Assembly (NCBI GenBank): GCA_016234425.1
Contig: JACRCA010000424.1
Span: 1 to 9,075, forward strand
Direction of reading: 5' to 3'
DNA from: Deltaproteobacteria bacterium
GTDB taxonomy: Bacteria > Desulfobacterota > SM23-61
Length of the DNA: 9,075 nt
Below are positions 1-6,795 of the stretch, piece by piece; position 1 is the stretch's first letter; every line of letters starts with the position of its first letter. Made by a program: the position numbers and the translations under genes. Below the pieces are notes generated by a model. It was not told the origin of the DNA, searched no databases, and worked only from the letters and a program-made list of their open reading frames with translations.

Positions 1-9
1 CTACCCATT

Positions 10-33
10 CCCTCCCCCTCAAGAGGGGGAGGG
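10..33. repeat. GC-rich palindrome, REP-like
   Basis: Two perfect 11-bp arms, CCCTCCCCCTC (10-20) and GAGGGGGAGGG (23-33), are separated by AA. A G-rich tail (TTGGGGAGAGGGTGA) follows to about position 48. Such palindromes with this tail resemble the dispersed extragenic repeats common in deltaproteobacterial and other genomes; that resemblance is from memory. It lies about 50 nt before the racemase start. There is no T-tract on the plus side, so a terminator for an upstream plus-strand gene is not well supported. Copy number cannot be judged from this window. Confidence 0.6.
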
Positions 34-84
34 TTGGGGAGAGGGTGATTCGGCATTCCGCAATTTACAAGGGGATTTTAAGAA

Positions 85-1524
85 ATGAAAACTGACCTGC
101 TTTCTGTACTGGAGAAGGCCAGGATAAAAGGCTGGAAGAAGGTGAGAGTTGAGTTCACTGGCGGGCCTCTTCTGGTCTCGGTACCAGCGGATTGCGTCGA
201 GCTGACCATGAAGAAAGCCGAGGTCTTGAAAAATCCCTCCAAGGAAATTGAGCGGGCCCTCGATAAACCCATGGGGAGGCAGAATTTAGGGGAAATCATC
301 AAAGGCAAGGGCAAACCTGCAGGTGAATTGAAGGTGGCCATCACGGTCTCGGACATCACCCGACCGGTCCCCTACAAAGGAAAAAATGGAATTCTTTCTC
401 CTCTCCTGAAAAAACTCCGGGCTCAAGGAATCCGCCACCAGAACATCCTGGTCATCGTGGGAACGGGGACGCACAGGGCCAGCACTGCGGAAGAAAAAGT
501 CGCAATGTTCGGAAAAGAAGTGGTTTCGGCCTATGAGATTCAAGACCATGATTGCGAAAATAAGGCCTCCCTTGTCTATATAGGGAAGACGCCGACGGAG
601 ACGGAAGTTTTCTTGAATAAAAACTTCTATGAGGCGGACTTGAAGATCGCCACTGGCTTAACGGAGAGCCATTTCATGGCCGGGGCTTCTGGGGGGAGGA
701 AAGCGATTTGCCCGGGGTTGGTGGACGAGCGGACCATTCAGAAATTTCATGGCCCGGAATTTTTGGAGTCTCCTCTGGCCACTAATCTGGTCTTCGAGGG
801 GAACCCTTGCCACGAAGAATCCTTGGCAGTGGCTCGGGCTGCGGGGGTGGATTTCGCCATTACCGTGACCCTGGATAAAGATATGCGCCTGACCGGGATC
901 TTCGTCGGCGACCTGGAAAGGATATTGCAGGAGGCTGTGAGCAAAATCAAATCCTATGTTGAGATTCCGGTGGAAGAAGAGTTTGACATCGTTTTGACCC
1001 ATGGTGGGTATGTGGGCCGGAACCACTACCAAACTGCCAAGGCTGCGGTAGGGGCGCTTGCGGCAGTGAAAACCAATGGAGTCATTATTATTACGGCAGA
1101 CAACCGGGATGAAGAACCCATCGGTGGACCCGAGTATAGGACCCTCACCCATCTTCTGAAACTTCAGGGAGCAGAGGGATACGTGGATTTGCTCAGGTCT
1201 CCCGCATGGAAATTCACCAAGGACCAATGGGAGCCTGAGGTCTGGGGCAGAGTGCTAAGAAAAGTGGGAGAGGAAGGATTGATCTACTGTACTTCAGACA
1301 TCCCCGAGAAAACTTTCGCCATGCTTCCCGGAATCAGTGGCTATGAGTTTCTCACTCCGGCAGGCAGGAAAAAAGCCCGAGTCAAGAAAGTTCAGGAAAT
1401 GGTGCAAAACGCCGTTATCTATTTTTATGAAAATTTGGAAAACAGGCGGGTCTCCCCTCGTATGGCCTTTATTCGGGAAGGCCCTTATGCCGTTCCCGTT
1501 AAAGCAGGGCCAACCCCAGCTTGA
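85..1524 (+). CDS. larA: LarA-family nickel-dependent 2-hydroxyacid racemase
   Basis: A 479-residue cytoplasmic protein of the LarA/DUF2088 family, which racemises lactate or related 2-hydroxyacids using the nickel-pincer nucleotide (NPN) cofactor. The catalytic map of Lactobacillus plantarum LarA can be laid on it: Asp90 and Arg93 in SDITRP, His130 in GTGTHR, His196 in ESHFMAG, Lys206 in GGRKA (the cofactor-attachment lysine), His222 (nickel-ligand equivalent), Gln316 and Lys319 in YQTAK, and probably Trp382. The His196-Lys206-His222 spacing equals that of H174-K184-H200. The protein is about 50 residues longer than the usual 420-430, with an N-terminal extension near 20 residues. The ATG at 85 has AAGGGG at 69-74, 10 nt upstream. 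No larB, larC or larE maturation genes are in view. Substrate is uncertain, since LarA homologues also act on malate, phenyllactate and other acids. The family is certain; lactate specificity is not. Confidence 0.93.
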   Translation: MKTDLLSVLEKARIKGWKKVRVEFTGGPLLVSVPADCVELTMKKAEVLKNPSKEIERALDKPMGRQNLGEIIKGKGKPAGELKVAITVSDITRPVPYKGKNGILSPLLKKLRAQGIRHQNILVIVGTGTHRASTAEEKVAMFGKEVVSAYEIQDHDCENKASLVYIGKTPTETEVFLNKNFYEADLKIATGLTESHFMAGASGGRKAICPGLVDERTIQKFHGPEFLESPLATNLVFEGNPCHEESLAVARAAGVDFAITVTLDKDMRLTGIFVGDLERILQEAVSKIKSYVEIPVEEEFDIVLTHGGYVGRNHYQTAKAAVGALAAVKTNGVIIITADNRDEEPIGGPEYRTLTHLLKLQGAEGYVDLLRSPAWKFTKDQWEPEVWGRVLRKVGEEGLIYCTSDIPEKTFAMLPGISGYEFLTPAGRKKARVKKVQEMVQNAVIYFYENLENRRVSPRMAFIREGPYAVPVKAGPTPA

Positions 1525-1578
1525 GACTGAGATTAACCTTTCCCCATTTCGGCCATTGCCGCCGACAGGATTCGGACC

Positions 1579-1968
1579 TTATTTGATAACTATTCTGTGT
1601 CCGGTCGCATAGATCAAGAGGACCACGATGACGGCGACCAGGAAAACAATGATAACAATTGCCACAGCGTCGCCACCCACTTTCAGTTCATCCAGCTTGA
1701 GGGCGAGTTGATGGATCTGCTGGTCGCTGAGCTGGTTTAACCTCGTCTGGATCTCCTCCGGGGTGAGGCCAAATTCCTTTAGCCTTTCACGAATCATTTT
1801 GGTCTCGATGATTTTTTGAATCTTCCAGAGATCTGCAGCTCTATCCATCTGAGAAAGGCCAACGACTTCCGAAGGGGAGAAACCGGCAAAAACCTTTGGG
1901 GTGGTGCCAACTATAAACATTGCTACCACGAGATACCAGACTATCATCCTCTTGAGAAATATTTTCAT
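1579..1968 (-). CDS. PA2779 family (DUF6627) secreted membrane-anchored protein
   Basis: A 129-residue protein. Residues 1-28 are a signal peptide: basic MKIFLKR, a hydrophobic core, and a likely cleavage site after KVFA. The middle is a predicted amphipathic helical region carrying the family signature ERLKEFGLTPEEIQTRLNQL (about 61-80) and a 'sD.qi..la.kld.l..GGD' segment before the C-terminal membrane helix (about 103-122). This architecture and length match the PA2779 family named from Pseudomonas aeruginosa; its molecular function is not established. In Pseudomonas the gene sits beside a PA2778-type cysteine peptidase, but no such gene is in this window. The ATG is preceded by AGGAGG (1978-1983 on the complement), about 9 nt away. 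It lies 165 nt downstream of the M23 peptidase gene and has its own promoter candidate. It converges on the racemase gene with a 54-nt gap that shows no convincing terminator. Confidence 0.85.
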   Translation of the reverse strand: MKIFLKRMIVWYLVVAMFIVGTTPKVFAGFSPSEVVGLSQMDRAADLWKIQKIIETKMIRERLKEFGLTPEEIQTRLNQLSDQQIHQLALKLDELKVGGDAVAIVIIVFLVAVIVVLLIYATGHRIVIK

Positions 1969-2046
1969 TGCTCAGCCCCTCCTTTTGGATTCTTGAATAT
2001 CATTTTCCTTAGAATGTCTGAGGATTCTAAAAGATTATCGGAAGTC

Positions 2047-2075
2047 ATGCTATAAGAAGAAAGACTCTCTGTCAA
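2047..2075 (-). promoter_or_regulatory. Sigma-70-type promoter for the PA2779-family gene
   Basis: On the complement, a perfect -35 TTGACA (2070-2075) and a -10 TAGCAT (2047-2052; four of six consensus positions) are separated by exactly 17 bp. Transcription would start near 2040 and leave a leader of roughly 70 nt before the ATG at 1968. This suggests the small gene can be expressed independently of the upstream M23 peptidase gene. It is a sequence match only. Confidence 0.6.
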
Positions 2076-2133
2076 GTAGAGCCGAAAAAAGCAAGCCCCT
2101 GGAGCGTTTAAGATCTGCTGACGGAAGAGGAAG

Positions 2134-3096
2134 CTATTTTATCTGGTTGAGATAGTGGGCGGGATTGACTGGGTTGCCCTGAAGGCGAACTTCGTAATGG
2201 AGGTGAGGCCCTGTGCTGTTACCAGAGGAACCCACAGTTCCGACGGTCTGTCCCTCTCTGATTTTGTCTCCTGTTTGGACGAAGATTTCTTTCAGGTGAC
2301 CGTATATGGTGGAAAACCCGTGGCCGTGATCGATACAGATCAGGCGACCACACTCCAAATCTCTTCCGGCAAAACTGACAGTCCCACCTGCGGTGGCTGC
2401 AATGGGGCTTCCCAGCGGCGCAGCGATGTCCACTCCTCTGTGAGGCCTTGTTCCCCCCGAAGAACCAGATAAGCGAGTATCTCCAAACTCTGAGCTAATC
2501 CGGCCAAGAACCGGCCATAGGGAGGGAATAGCCAGGAGGATCGATTTCTGGTTTCTGAGCAACTCTTGGAATTCTTGGAATTTTTGTCTCCTTTGGTAAG
2601 CTTCTTTTCGGAGCTTCAGCAGATCCTGGCGCAGGTGGCTAATCAATGGCGGTCTCTCATTATCCAGTAAGGAGACCTCATCCTCCCTGATGAAAGTGAC
2701 CTCCATCGTACCTTCTTTTGTTCCGGCATAGATCTTTTTCTTGGGAATTATTGAGAATGCTTTCTTGGCTTTTTTGAGCTCATGAGCTTCCTTTAAATCC
2801 CTCTTCATCTGTTTTTCTATTTCTTTCAGCCTGTTCGTTTGCTCTTCCAAAGAAGAAACCTTCGCCATAAGAGAGTGGATCTCTGCTTGCTGAGAATGGG
2901 TTTGGGCCCGAAGCTCTTGCAGATCAGGAATCTTTTTCTTATAAATTACATTGTCGCATATCATGAGCGAGAAGACTGCCATGGCTATGCCCAGAAAAGT
3001 AGCAAAAATCTTCAGGGTGAGGGAAGAAATAATATAATTTTTTATTTTGCCAGATTTCTCCGAGGCAATCAAAATCGTGTAAAACTTTTTGGCCAA
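2134..3096 (-). CDS. M23-family peptidoglycan endopeptidase, membrane-anchored with coiled coil
   Basis: A 320-residue predicted murein hydrolase of the LytM/M23 family. These zinc enzymes cut peptide cross-links in the periplasm. A short cytoplasmic N-terminus is followed by one membrane helix (about 28-47), then a Lys/Glu-rich coiled coil (about 58-112), a linker, a second helical stretch (about 150-185) and the C-terminal peptidase domain (about 195-318). Zinc ligands are His219 and Asp223 in HRGVD and His300 in HLH; His267 (YGH) and His298 are the catalytic histidines. All are present, so it should be an active enzyme and not an EnvC/NlpD-type degenerate activator. The start is TTG (3094-3096): AAGGAG lies 8 nt upstream, and the next in-frame ATG (residue 38) would remove half the membrane helix. 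The gene lies between the HD-domain gene and the PA2779-family gene. Its cell-wall role is inferred from the family. Confidence 0.95.
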   Translation of the reverse strand: MAKKFYTILIASEKSGKIKNYIISSLTLKIFATFLGIAMAVFSLMICDNVIYKKKIPDLQELRAQTHSQQAEIHSLMAKVSSLEEQTNRLKEIEKQMKRDLKEAHELKKAKKAFSIIPKKKIYAGTKEGTMEVTFIREDEVSLLDNERPPLISHLRQDLLKLRKEAYQRRQKFQEFQELLRNQKSILLAIPSLWPVLGRISSEFGDTRLSGSSGGTRPHRGVDIAAPLGSPIAATAGGTVSFAGRDLECGRLICIDHGHGFSTIYGHLKEIFVQTGDKIREGQTVGTVGSSGNSTGPHLHYEVRLQGNPVNPAHYLNQIK

Positions 3097-3177
3097 TTTT
3101 TTCGCTCCTTCTCCTCCTTTTCAGCAAGTTTTATGCCGGGCAGGAATCTGGAATTGGGGCAATAAAAATGGGGCGAG

Positions 3178-3258
3178 ATTATATTGGATTGGGGTTAATT
3201 GATTGTTTTTGATTGATTTTGGCTGTGGATTTTTGGCCGTAATTTTTTGCCGATTTTT
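3178..3258 (-). promoter_or_regulatory. Promoter candidate with phased A-tracts upstream of M23 gene
   Basis: On the complement there is a perfect -10 hexamer TATAAT at 3178-3183, about 80 nt from the TTG start. No good -35 lies at the usual distance (ACAATC at 17 bp). Instead, five A-tracts on the transcribed-direction strand (T-runs on + at 3206-3210, 3217-3220, 3230-3234, 3243-3248 and 3254-3258) recur every 10-14 nt. Part of this is a 14-nt imperfect tandem repeat (3221-3234 and 3235-3248). Phased A-tracts can act as UP-element-like or bent-DNA enhancers of weak promoters; that role here is an inference. Confidence 0.4.
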
Positions 3259-3367
3259 ATCATGAAGGAGGTAGTTTTGCGCATTAAAATTTTCTGGTCA
3301 CTTTTGTACAAACCCAAGACGTAAATGTTCAGCTTCCCGAAGAGCTGCCATCGCGGTTAAAACAAAT

Positions 3368-3949
3368 TCAGGCGGCAAATCCTTTTAATCCGATTACTTC
3401 TGCTACTTCCTGCATTCCTTTTATGGTATCTTCAATAAGTTCGTCCAGTTCTACTTGCAGCATCGCCGCACCCTTTTCGATAATCGACCTGTCAACCCCT
3501 GCTGCAAACCTTTTATCGTTCCATTTCTTTTTCACCGACTTCACGTTTACATCCATCACGCTCTTGGAGGGGCGAACCAAGGCCGTTGTTACCACAAGTC
3601 CCGTAAGCTCATCGATAGCGTAGAGGACCTTTTCCAGTATAGTTTGCGGCATCACGTCTGAGCATATGCCCCATCCGTGAGAAAGGGCGGCTTGGATATA
3701 CTCCTCCGGCCAACCATGTTCTTTGAGGATTTCTTTCGTCTTGGAGCAGTGCTGCTCGGGAAATTTTTCATAGTCCAGGTCATGAACAAGACCGATGATT
3801 CCCCATTTTTCCTCATCATCGCCCCGCTTTCTTGCTATGTAGCGCATCACTCCTTCTACGGCATAAGCATGCTTGCGCAAGCTATCGCTTTCGTTGTATT
3901 TATGCAGAAGTTCCAATGCCTCTTCCCGACTTGGCACTTTTTGTTCCAT
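3368..3949 (-). CDS. HD/HDIG-domain phosphohydrolase
   Basis: A 193-residue protein from the ATG at 3949. An in-frame TTG at 3967 is possible, but GGGAGGAG (3958-3965) sits 8 nt before the ATG and overlaps the codons after the TTG, so the ATG is preferred. Metal-binding HD-superfamily residues are visible, numbered from the chosen start: His27 in RKHAYA, His56-Asp57 in LVHDLDYEKFP, His91 in LSHGWG and Asp113 in YAIDELTG. This H...HD...H...D arrangement is typical of metal-dependent phosphohydrolases acting on nucleotides or phosphate esters; the substrate is unknown. The length agrees with the single-domain HDIG proteins found in many anaerobes. No membrane segment or signal peptide is evident. 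Upstream by 106 nt is the DUF3795 gene on the same strand; downstream by 271 nt is the M23 gene. Annotation as a generic HD hydrolase is secure; specific function is not. Confidence 0.92.
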   Translation of the reverse strand: MEQKVPSREEALELLHKYNESDSLRKHAYAVEGVMRYIARKRGDDEEKWGIIGLVHDLDYEKFPEQHCSKTKEILKEHGWPEEYIQAALSHGWGICSDVMPQTILEKVLYAIDELTGLVVTTALVRPSKSVMDVNVKSVKKKWNDKRFAAGVDRSIIEKGAAMLQVELDELIEDTIKGMQEVAEVIGLKGFAA

Positions 3950-4055
3950 CGTCCCATCTCCTCCCAATTCTTTTGATTAACGGATATTTTGGCGGGGCCT
4001 TTAATTCCTTTTAGTGGCCCCCTTCTTTCCATTAATTGTCAACAATAAAAAATGG

Positions 4056-4505
4056 TTAATCCACATCCACTGGTTGTTGACAGCTGCGACACTTTTTTAC
4101 ACCCCGGAACAGTTTGTAATCACAATGCGGACAATGATAACGTTTTTCCTCTTCTTCCATCCATCTCTCAGTCCCCAGTGCTCTCCAGGCTGGAATGGAA
4201 CGGAAGATAACTTTCTTACCCACGGGGATGGGGAAATCCTCGATATATTTACAAGGGAAATCATTACATTGCTGACACCCCTCGATGCCTTTCTCTCTTG
4301 TACATGACCTGATGGGACAGACTTGACAGTATTTGAATGGATCATCAGAGAGGCATCCTTCACAGTGAATGTCCTCCAAACTTACCCCATAAACCTTTGG
4401 CAATCTCTCTTTAAATTTGAGGTTATTCTCTTTGTGGGCAATATATATCGCACAAACGCCGCAGTATAAACCGCACGGGGCCGCCAGCTTCTTTTTATTT
4501 TCCAT
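4056..4505 (-). CDS. DUF3795 cysteine-rich protein with C-terminal zinc ribbon
   Basis: A 149-residue protein with 15 cysteines. The N-terminal region has the DUF3795 pattern: PCGLYCGVC (Cys11, 15, 18), HCEGC (48, 51), YCQVCPIRSC (60, 63, 68), then GCQQCNDFPC (77, 80, 85). The tail adds a CxxC...CxxC zinc-ribbon-like module (Cys125, 128, 139, 142). DUF3795 proteins are frequent in anaerobes and are thought to bind metal or an iron-sulfur cluster; no reaction is established. The ATG at 4505 has a strong AGGGAGGGG just upstream (4509-4517). There are no membrane segments. It is the first gene of the minus-strand group that continues into the HD-domain gene. It could be a metal-binding or redox protein; I cannot assign a function. 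Confidence 0.88.
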   Translation of the reverse strand: MENKKKLAAPCGLYCGVCAIYIAHKENNLKFKERLPKVYGVSLEDIHCEGCLSDDPFKYCQVCPIRSCTREKGIEGCQQCNDFPCKYIEDFPIPVGKKVIFRSIPAWRALGTERWMEEEEKRYHCPHCDYKLFRGVKKCRSCQQPVDVD

Positions 4506-4980
4506 TTTCCCCTCCCTGTAATGTTCTTATTTTGCCATAAATTTCTCGCCTGGCCCGATCCTTTCGCTCACCTGCCCCATACTGTTACCACAATTGGGGA
4601 AACAATTTCAAATATTTCCAGAAGGACCTCGCTGGCTTATTACTGCATGGGGGACTCAGCATAGCCAAAGTTTCTCAAGGCCCCCTGTTGCCTGGTGATA
4701 ATTCATTGGAAAAGCGCTGGAGAAAATTCTTGCCCAGGATAAGTATTTGCTCTCGACAGGGGCCTTTTAATGGGTGACCCCCAAATACTTTCGAGTTAGG
4801 AGTCCAATAGGGAGGAAAGGTTATGGGTTAATGATTCAGTACCTTACAGGACGAATTGAGATATTTTTCAAACTTGTTTTTTTACATGTTTTCCCCTTTA
4901 ATATGGATTAGAGGGAAATTCCTTGCAAAAGCCCGAATCCTCAAGCGTTTCAAGCAAAATAAATAAAAGGGAAGAGCGAT
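4506..4980. other. 475-nt intergenic region between divergent DUF3795 gene and pckG
   Basis: No credible coding sequence is visible. It must hold the promoters of the two divergent genes, but none is strong. For pckG the best guess is TTGTTT (4874-4879) with TAATAT (4899-4904), whose 19-bp spacing is poor. A small inverted repeat AATTG/CAATT occurs near 4600. The middle (4648-4783) holds the nested complementary segments described separately. A GGAGG-like site followed by ATG near 4811-4824 opens only two codons before a stop and is not a gene. Confidence 0.6.
4648..4783. repeat. Nested inverted repeats; possible structured RNA or small element
   Basis: Three complementary pairs are nested in order. 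The outer pair is TGGGGG (4648-4653) with CCCCCA (4778-4783). The middle pair is AAGGCCCCCTGT (4677-4688) with ACAGGGGCCTT (4756-4766), 11 bp with one bulged C. The inner pair is CCTGG (4691-4695) with CCAGG (4734-4738). On the plus strand the middle stem ends in CCTTTTAA. This could be a leader RNA of pckG, a small RNA, or the ends of a short non-autonomous element. I do not recognise a known family. Confidence 0.4.
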
Positions 4981-6762
4981 ATGCCCACTCCACTGGAAAA
5001 ATGGGTTGAAGAACAGGCCCAGCTAACCAAACCTGCAGAGATCTACTGGTGTGACGGCTCAGAAGAAGAAGCACGACGGATTGTAGAAATCGGGATGAAG
5101 AAAGAAAAGATCGAAGGGCAGCCGATTTTTCACCAATTGAACCAAAAAACCTATCCCAATGCCTATCTGCATCGAAGCCACCCTACCGACGTGGCTCGGA
5201 CAGAACACCTCACCTACATCTGCCTTCCAGATCGCGAGACCGCAGGACCGAATAACAACTGGATGGAACCAGACAAAGCCAAGGGACGCCTGCGGCAGTT
5301 ATCGGATGGATGCATGGCTGGCAGGACTATCTATGTCCTCCCTTACATGATGGGCCATCCGGACTCTCCTCTGGCCAAGGCGTGCGTCCAGCTCACGGAT
5401 ATTTCTTACGTGGCGGCGAGCATGAGGATTATGACCCGTTTGGGCAAAGACGTTATCCGGAAGATCGGTCGTTCGGAAAATTTTGTGCGAGGCTTTCATT
5501 CGGTGGGAGACTTTGACCCCAGGAGACGTTTTATCATGCACTTTCCAGAAGAAAATTTGGTCTGGAGTATTGGCTCAGGATATGGAGGAAACGCCCTCTT
5601 GGGGAAAAAATGTTTCTCTTTAAGAATTGCTTCCTGGTTGGGAAAGAAAGAAGGATGGCTGGCCGAGCATATGATCATTATCGGGGTTGAGGATCTACAG
5701 GGGAAAATAACCTATATCGCAGCTGCCTTACCCTCGGCCTCAGGAAAAACCAATTTAGCCATGCTGGAGTCGGCTCTTCCCGGTTACAAGATATGGACCA
5801 TAGGAGATGACATCGCCTGGATCCGGATTGGGGCAAATGGCCGGCTTTATGCCATAAACCCGGAATTTGGGTTTTTTGGGGTGGCTCCGGGAACTTCCTT
5901 CCAGACAAATCCGAACATGATGAGAACCCTCAGGGCAAACTTGTTTTATCCTACCATCTTTACGAATACCGCCTTGAATTTGGAAAACAACGAACCATGG
6001 TGGGAGGGGATCGATGGTCCAGTCCCTGCAAAATTACTTGACTGGCGGGGGAACCCCTGGCAACCCAGTTCCAAAACCACCGCTGCTCATCCGAATTCAC
6101 GATTTACGGTTTGGATCAAGCATTGCCCCACCCTTTCGCCAGAATTTGAGAACCCCCCCGGTGTTCCGATCGCGGCCATTCTTTTTGGCAGTCGCAGAAG
6201 CAAAGTCATGCCCCTAGTTTTGGAAAGCTTTAACTGGGCCAGGGGGGTTTTGATGGGGGCGATCATGGGCACAGAAACGACTGCTGCAGCCACAGGAAAA
6301 GTAGGGGTTCTTCGCCGCGACCCCATGGCTATGCTTCCCTTCTGTGGGTACAATATGGCCGATTATTTCGGCCACTGGTTAAGGATGGGTGAAAAAATGA
6401 CCCAACCTCCCAAAATATTCTTTATCAACTGGTTCAGGACTGACGAATCCGGAAAATTTCTCTGGCCCGGTTTTGGTGAAAACATCCGGGTTCTGAAGTG
6501 GATTATTGAACGCGCCCACCGTTCAACCCAAGATGGAGCCAAGGAGACTCCAATTGGATGGGTTCCCGAAAAGAATAGCCTAGACTTTTCGGGGATGAAG
6601 ATTTCCGAGGAAAACTTCAAAAAATTGTGCACGGTGGATGGGGAGGAATGGAAGGCCGAACTTGAAAACGCCCAGGCTTTTTTAGCCCAATTTGGAAGCC
6701 GAATGCCGTTAGAGATTTGGGATGAGTTTAATAATCTAAAGACCGCCCTCTTGAAGTCCTAA
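4981..6762 (+). CDS. pckG: Phosphoenolpyruvate carboxykinase (GTP)
   Basis: A 593-residue cytosolic enzyme catalysing oxaloacetate + GTP to PEP + CO2 + GDP, the entry step of gluconeogenesis; in anaerobes it may also run in the carboxylating direction. Recognised by the GTP-PEPCK signatures: substrate-binding Arg73 (DVAR), GYGGNALLGKKC with Tyr201 and metal ligand Lys210, metal ligand His230 (AEH), P-loop PSASGKTNLAM (251-261) with Lys256, GDDIAW with Asp276/Asp277, INPEFGFFGVAPGTS, HPNSRF, and NWF...GKFLWPGFGEN with the guanine-pocket phenylalanines 485, 493 and 498. Numbering runs 34 residues behind the human enzyme at the P-loop. Oddities: the reactive P-loop cysteine (human Cys288) is Ser254, and FGGRR is FGSRR. 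Length is close to the usual 600-620. The ATG follows AAGGGAAGAG at about 6 nt. The gene is monocistronic by layout and converges with the nuclease gene, 33 nt apart. Confidence 0.98.
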   Translation: MPTPLEKWVEEQAQLTKPAEIYWCDGSEEEARRIVEIGMKKEKIEGQPIFHQLNQKTYPNAYLHRSHPTDVARTEHLTYICLPDRETAGPNNNWMEPDKAKGRLRQLSDGCMAGRTIYVLPYMMGHPDSPLAKACVQLTDISYVAASMRIMTRLGKDVIRKIGRSENFVRGFHSVGDFDPRRRFIMHFPEENLVWSIGSGYGGNALLGKKCFSLRIASWLGKKEGWLAEHMIIIGVEDLQGKITYIAAALPSASGKTNLAMLESALPGYKIWTIGDDIAWIRIGANGRLYAINPEFGFFGVAPGTSFQTNPNMMRTLRANLFYPTIFTNTALNLENNEPWWEGIDGPVPAKLLDWRGNPWQPSSKTTAAHPNSRFTVWIKHCPTLSPEFENPPGVPIAAILFGSRRSKVMPLVLESFNWARGVLMGAIMGTETTAAATGKVGVLRRDPMAMLPFCGYNMADYFGHWLRMGEKMTQPPKIFFINWFRTDESGKFLWPGFGENIRVLKWIIERAHRSTQDGAKETPIGWVPEKNSLDFSGMKISEENFKKLCTVDGEEWKAELENAQAFLAQFGSRMPLEIWDEFNNLKTALLKS

Positions 6763-6795
6763 GTATTTCGAGAAGGAGGAAGTTCGCCAGGTCTC

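Noticed and set aside
1549..1565. TCGGC/GCCGA hairpin between the convergent racemase and PA2779-family genes
   Set aside because: A 5-bp stem without a T-tract is too weak to call as a terminator.
3262..3324. Small plus-strand open frame (20 codons) with an internal GGAGG, in the gap upstream of the M23 gene
   Set aside because: Too short, no ribosome-binding site before its ATG, and the composition gives no recognisable peptide.
3300..3420. Plus-strand frame reading VNVQLPEELPSRLKQIQ, which looks antitoxin-like
   Set aside because: It has no start codon, follows a stop at once, and runs into the antisense of the HD-domain gene. The likeness is probably chance or a very old remnant.
3994..4021. 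GGGGCC/GGCCCC inverted repeat downstream of the DUF3795 gene
   Set aside because: Only 6 bp with a 16-nt loop and no T-tract on the minus side, so a terminator is not supported.
4037..4042. Perfect TTGACA on the complement between the DUF3795 and HD-domain genes
   Set aside because: The hexamer at 16-18 bp is GC-rich (GGCCAC), so no -10 accompanies it.
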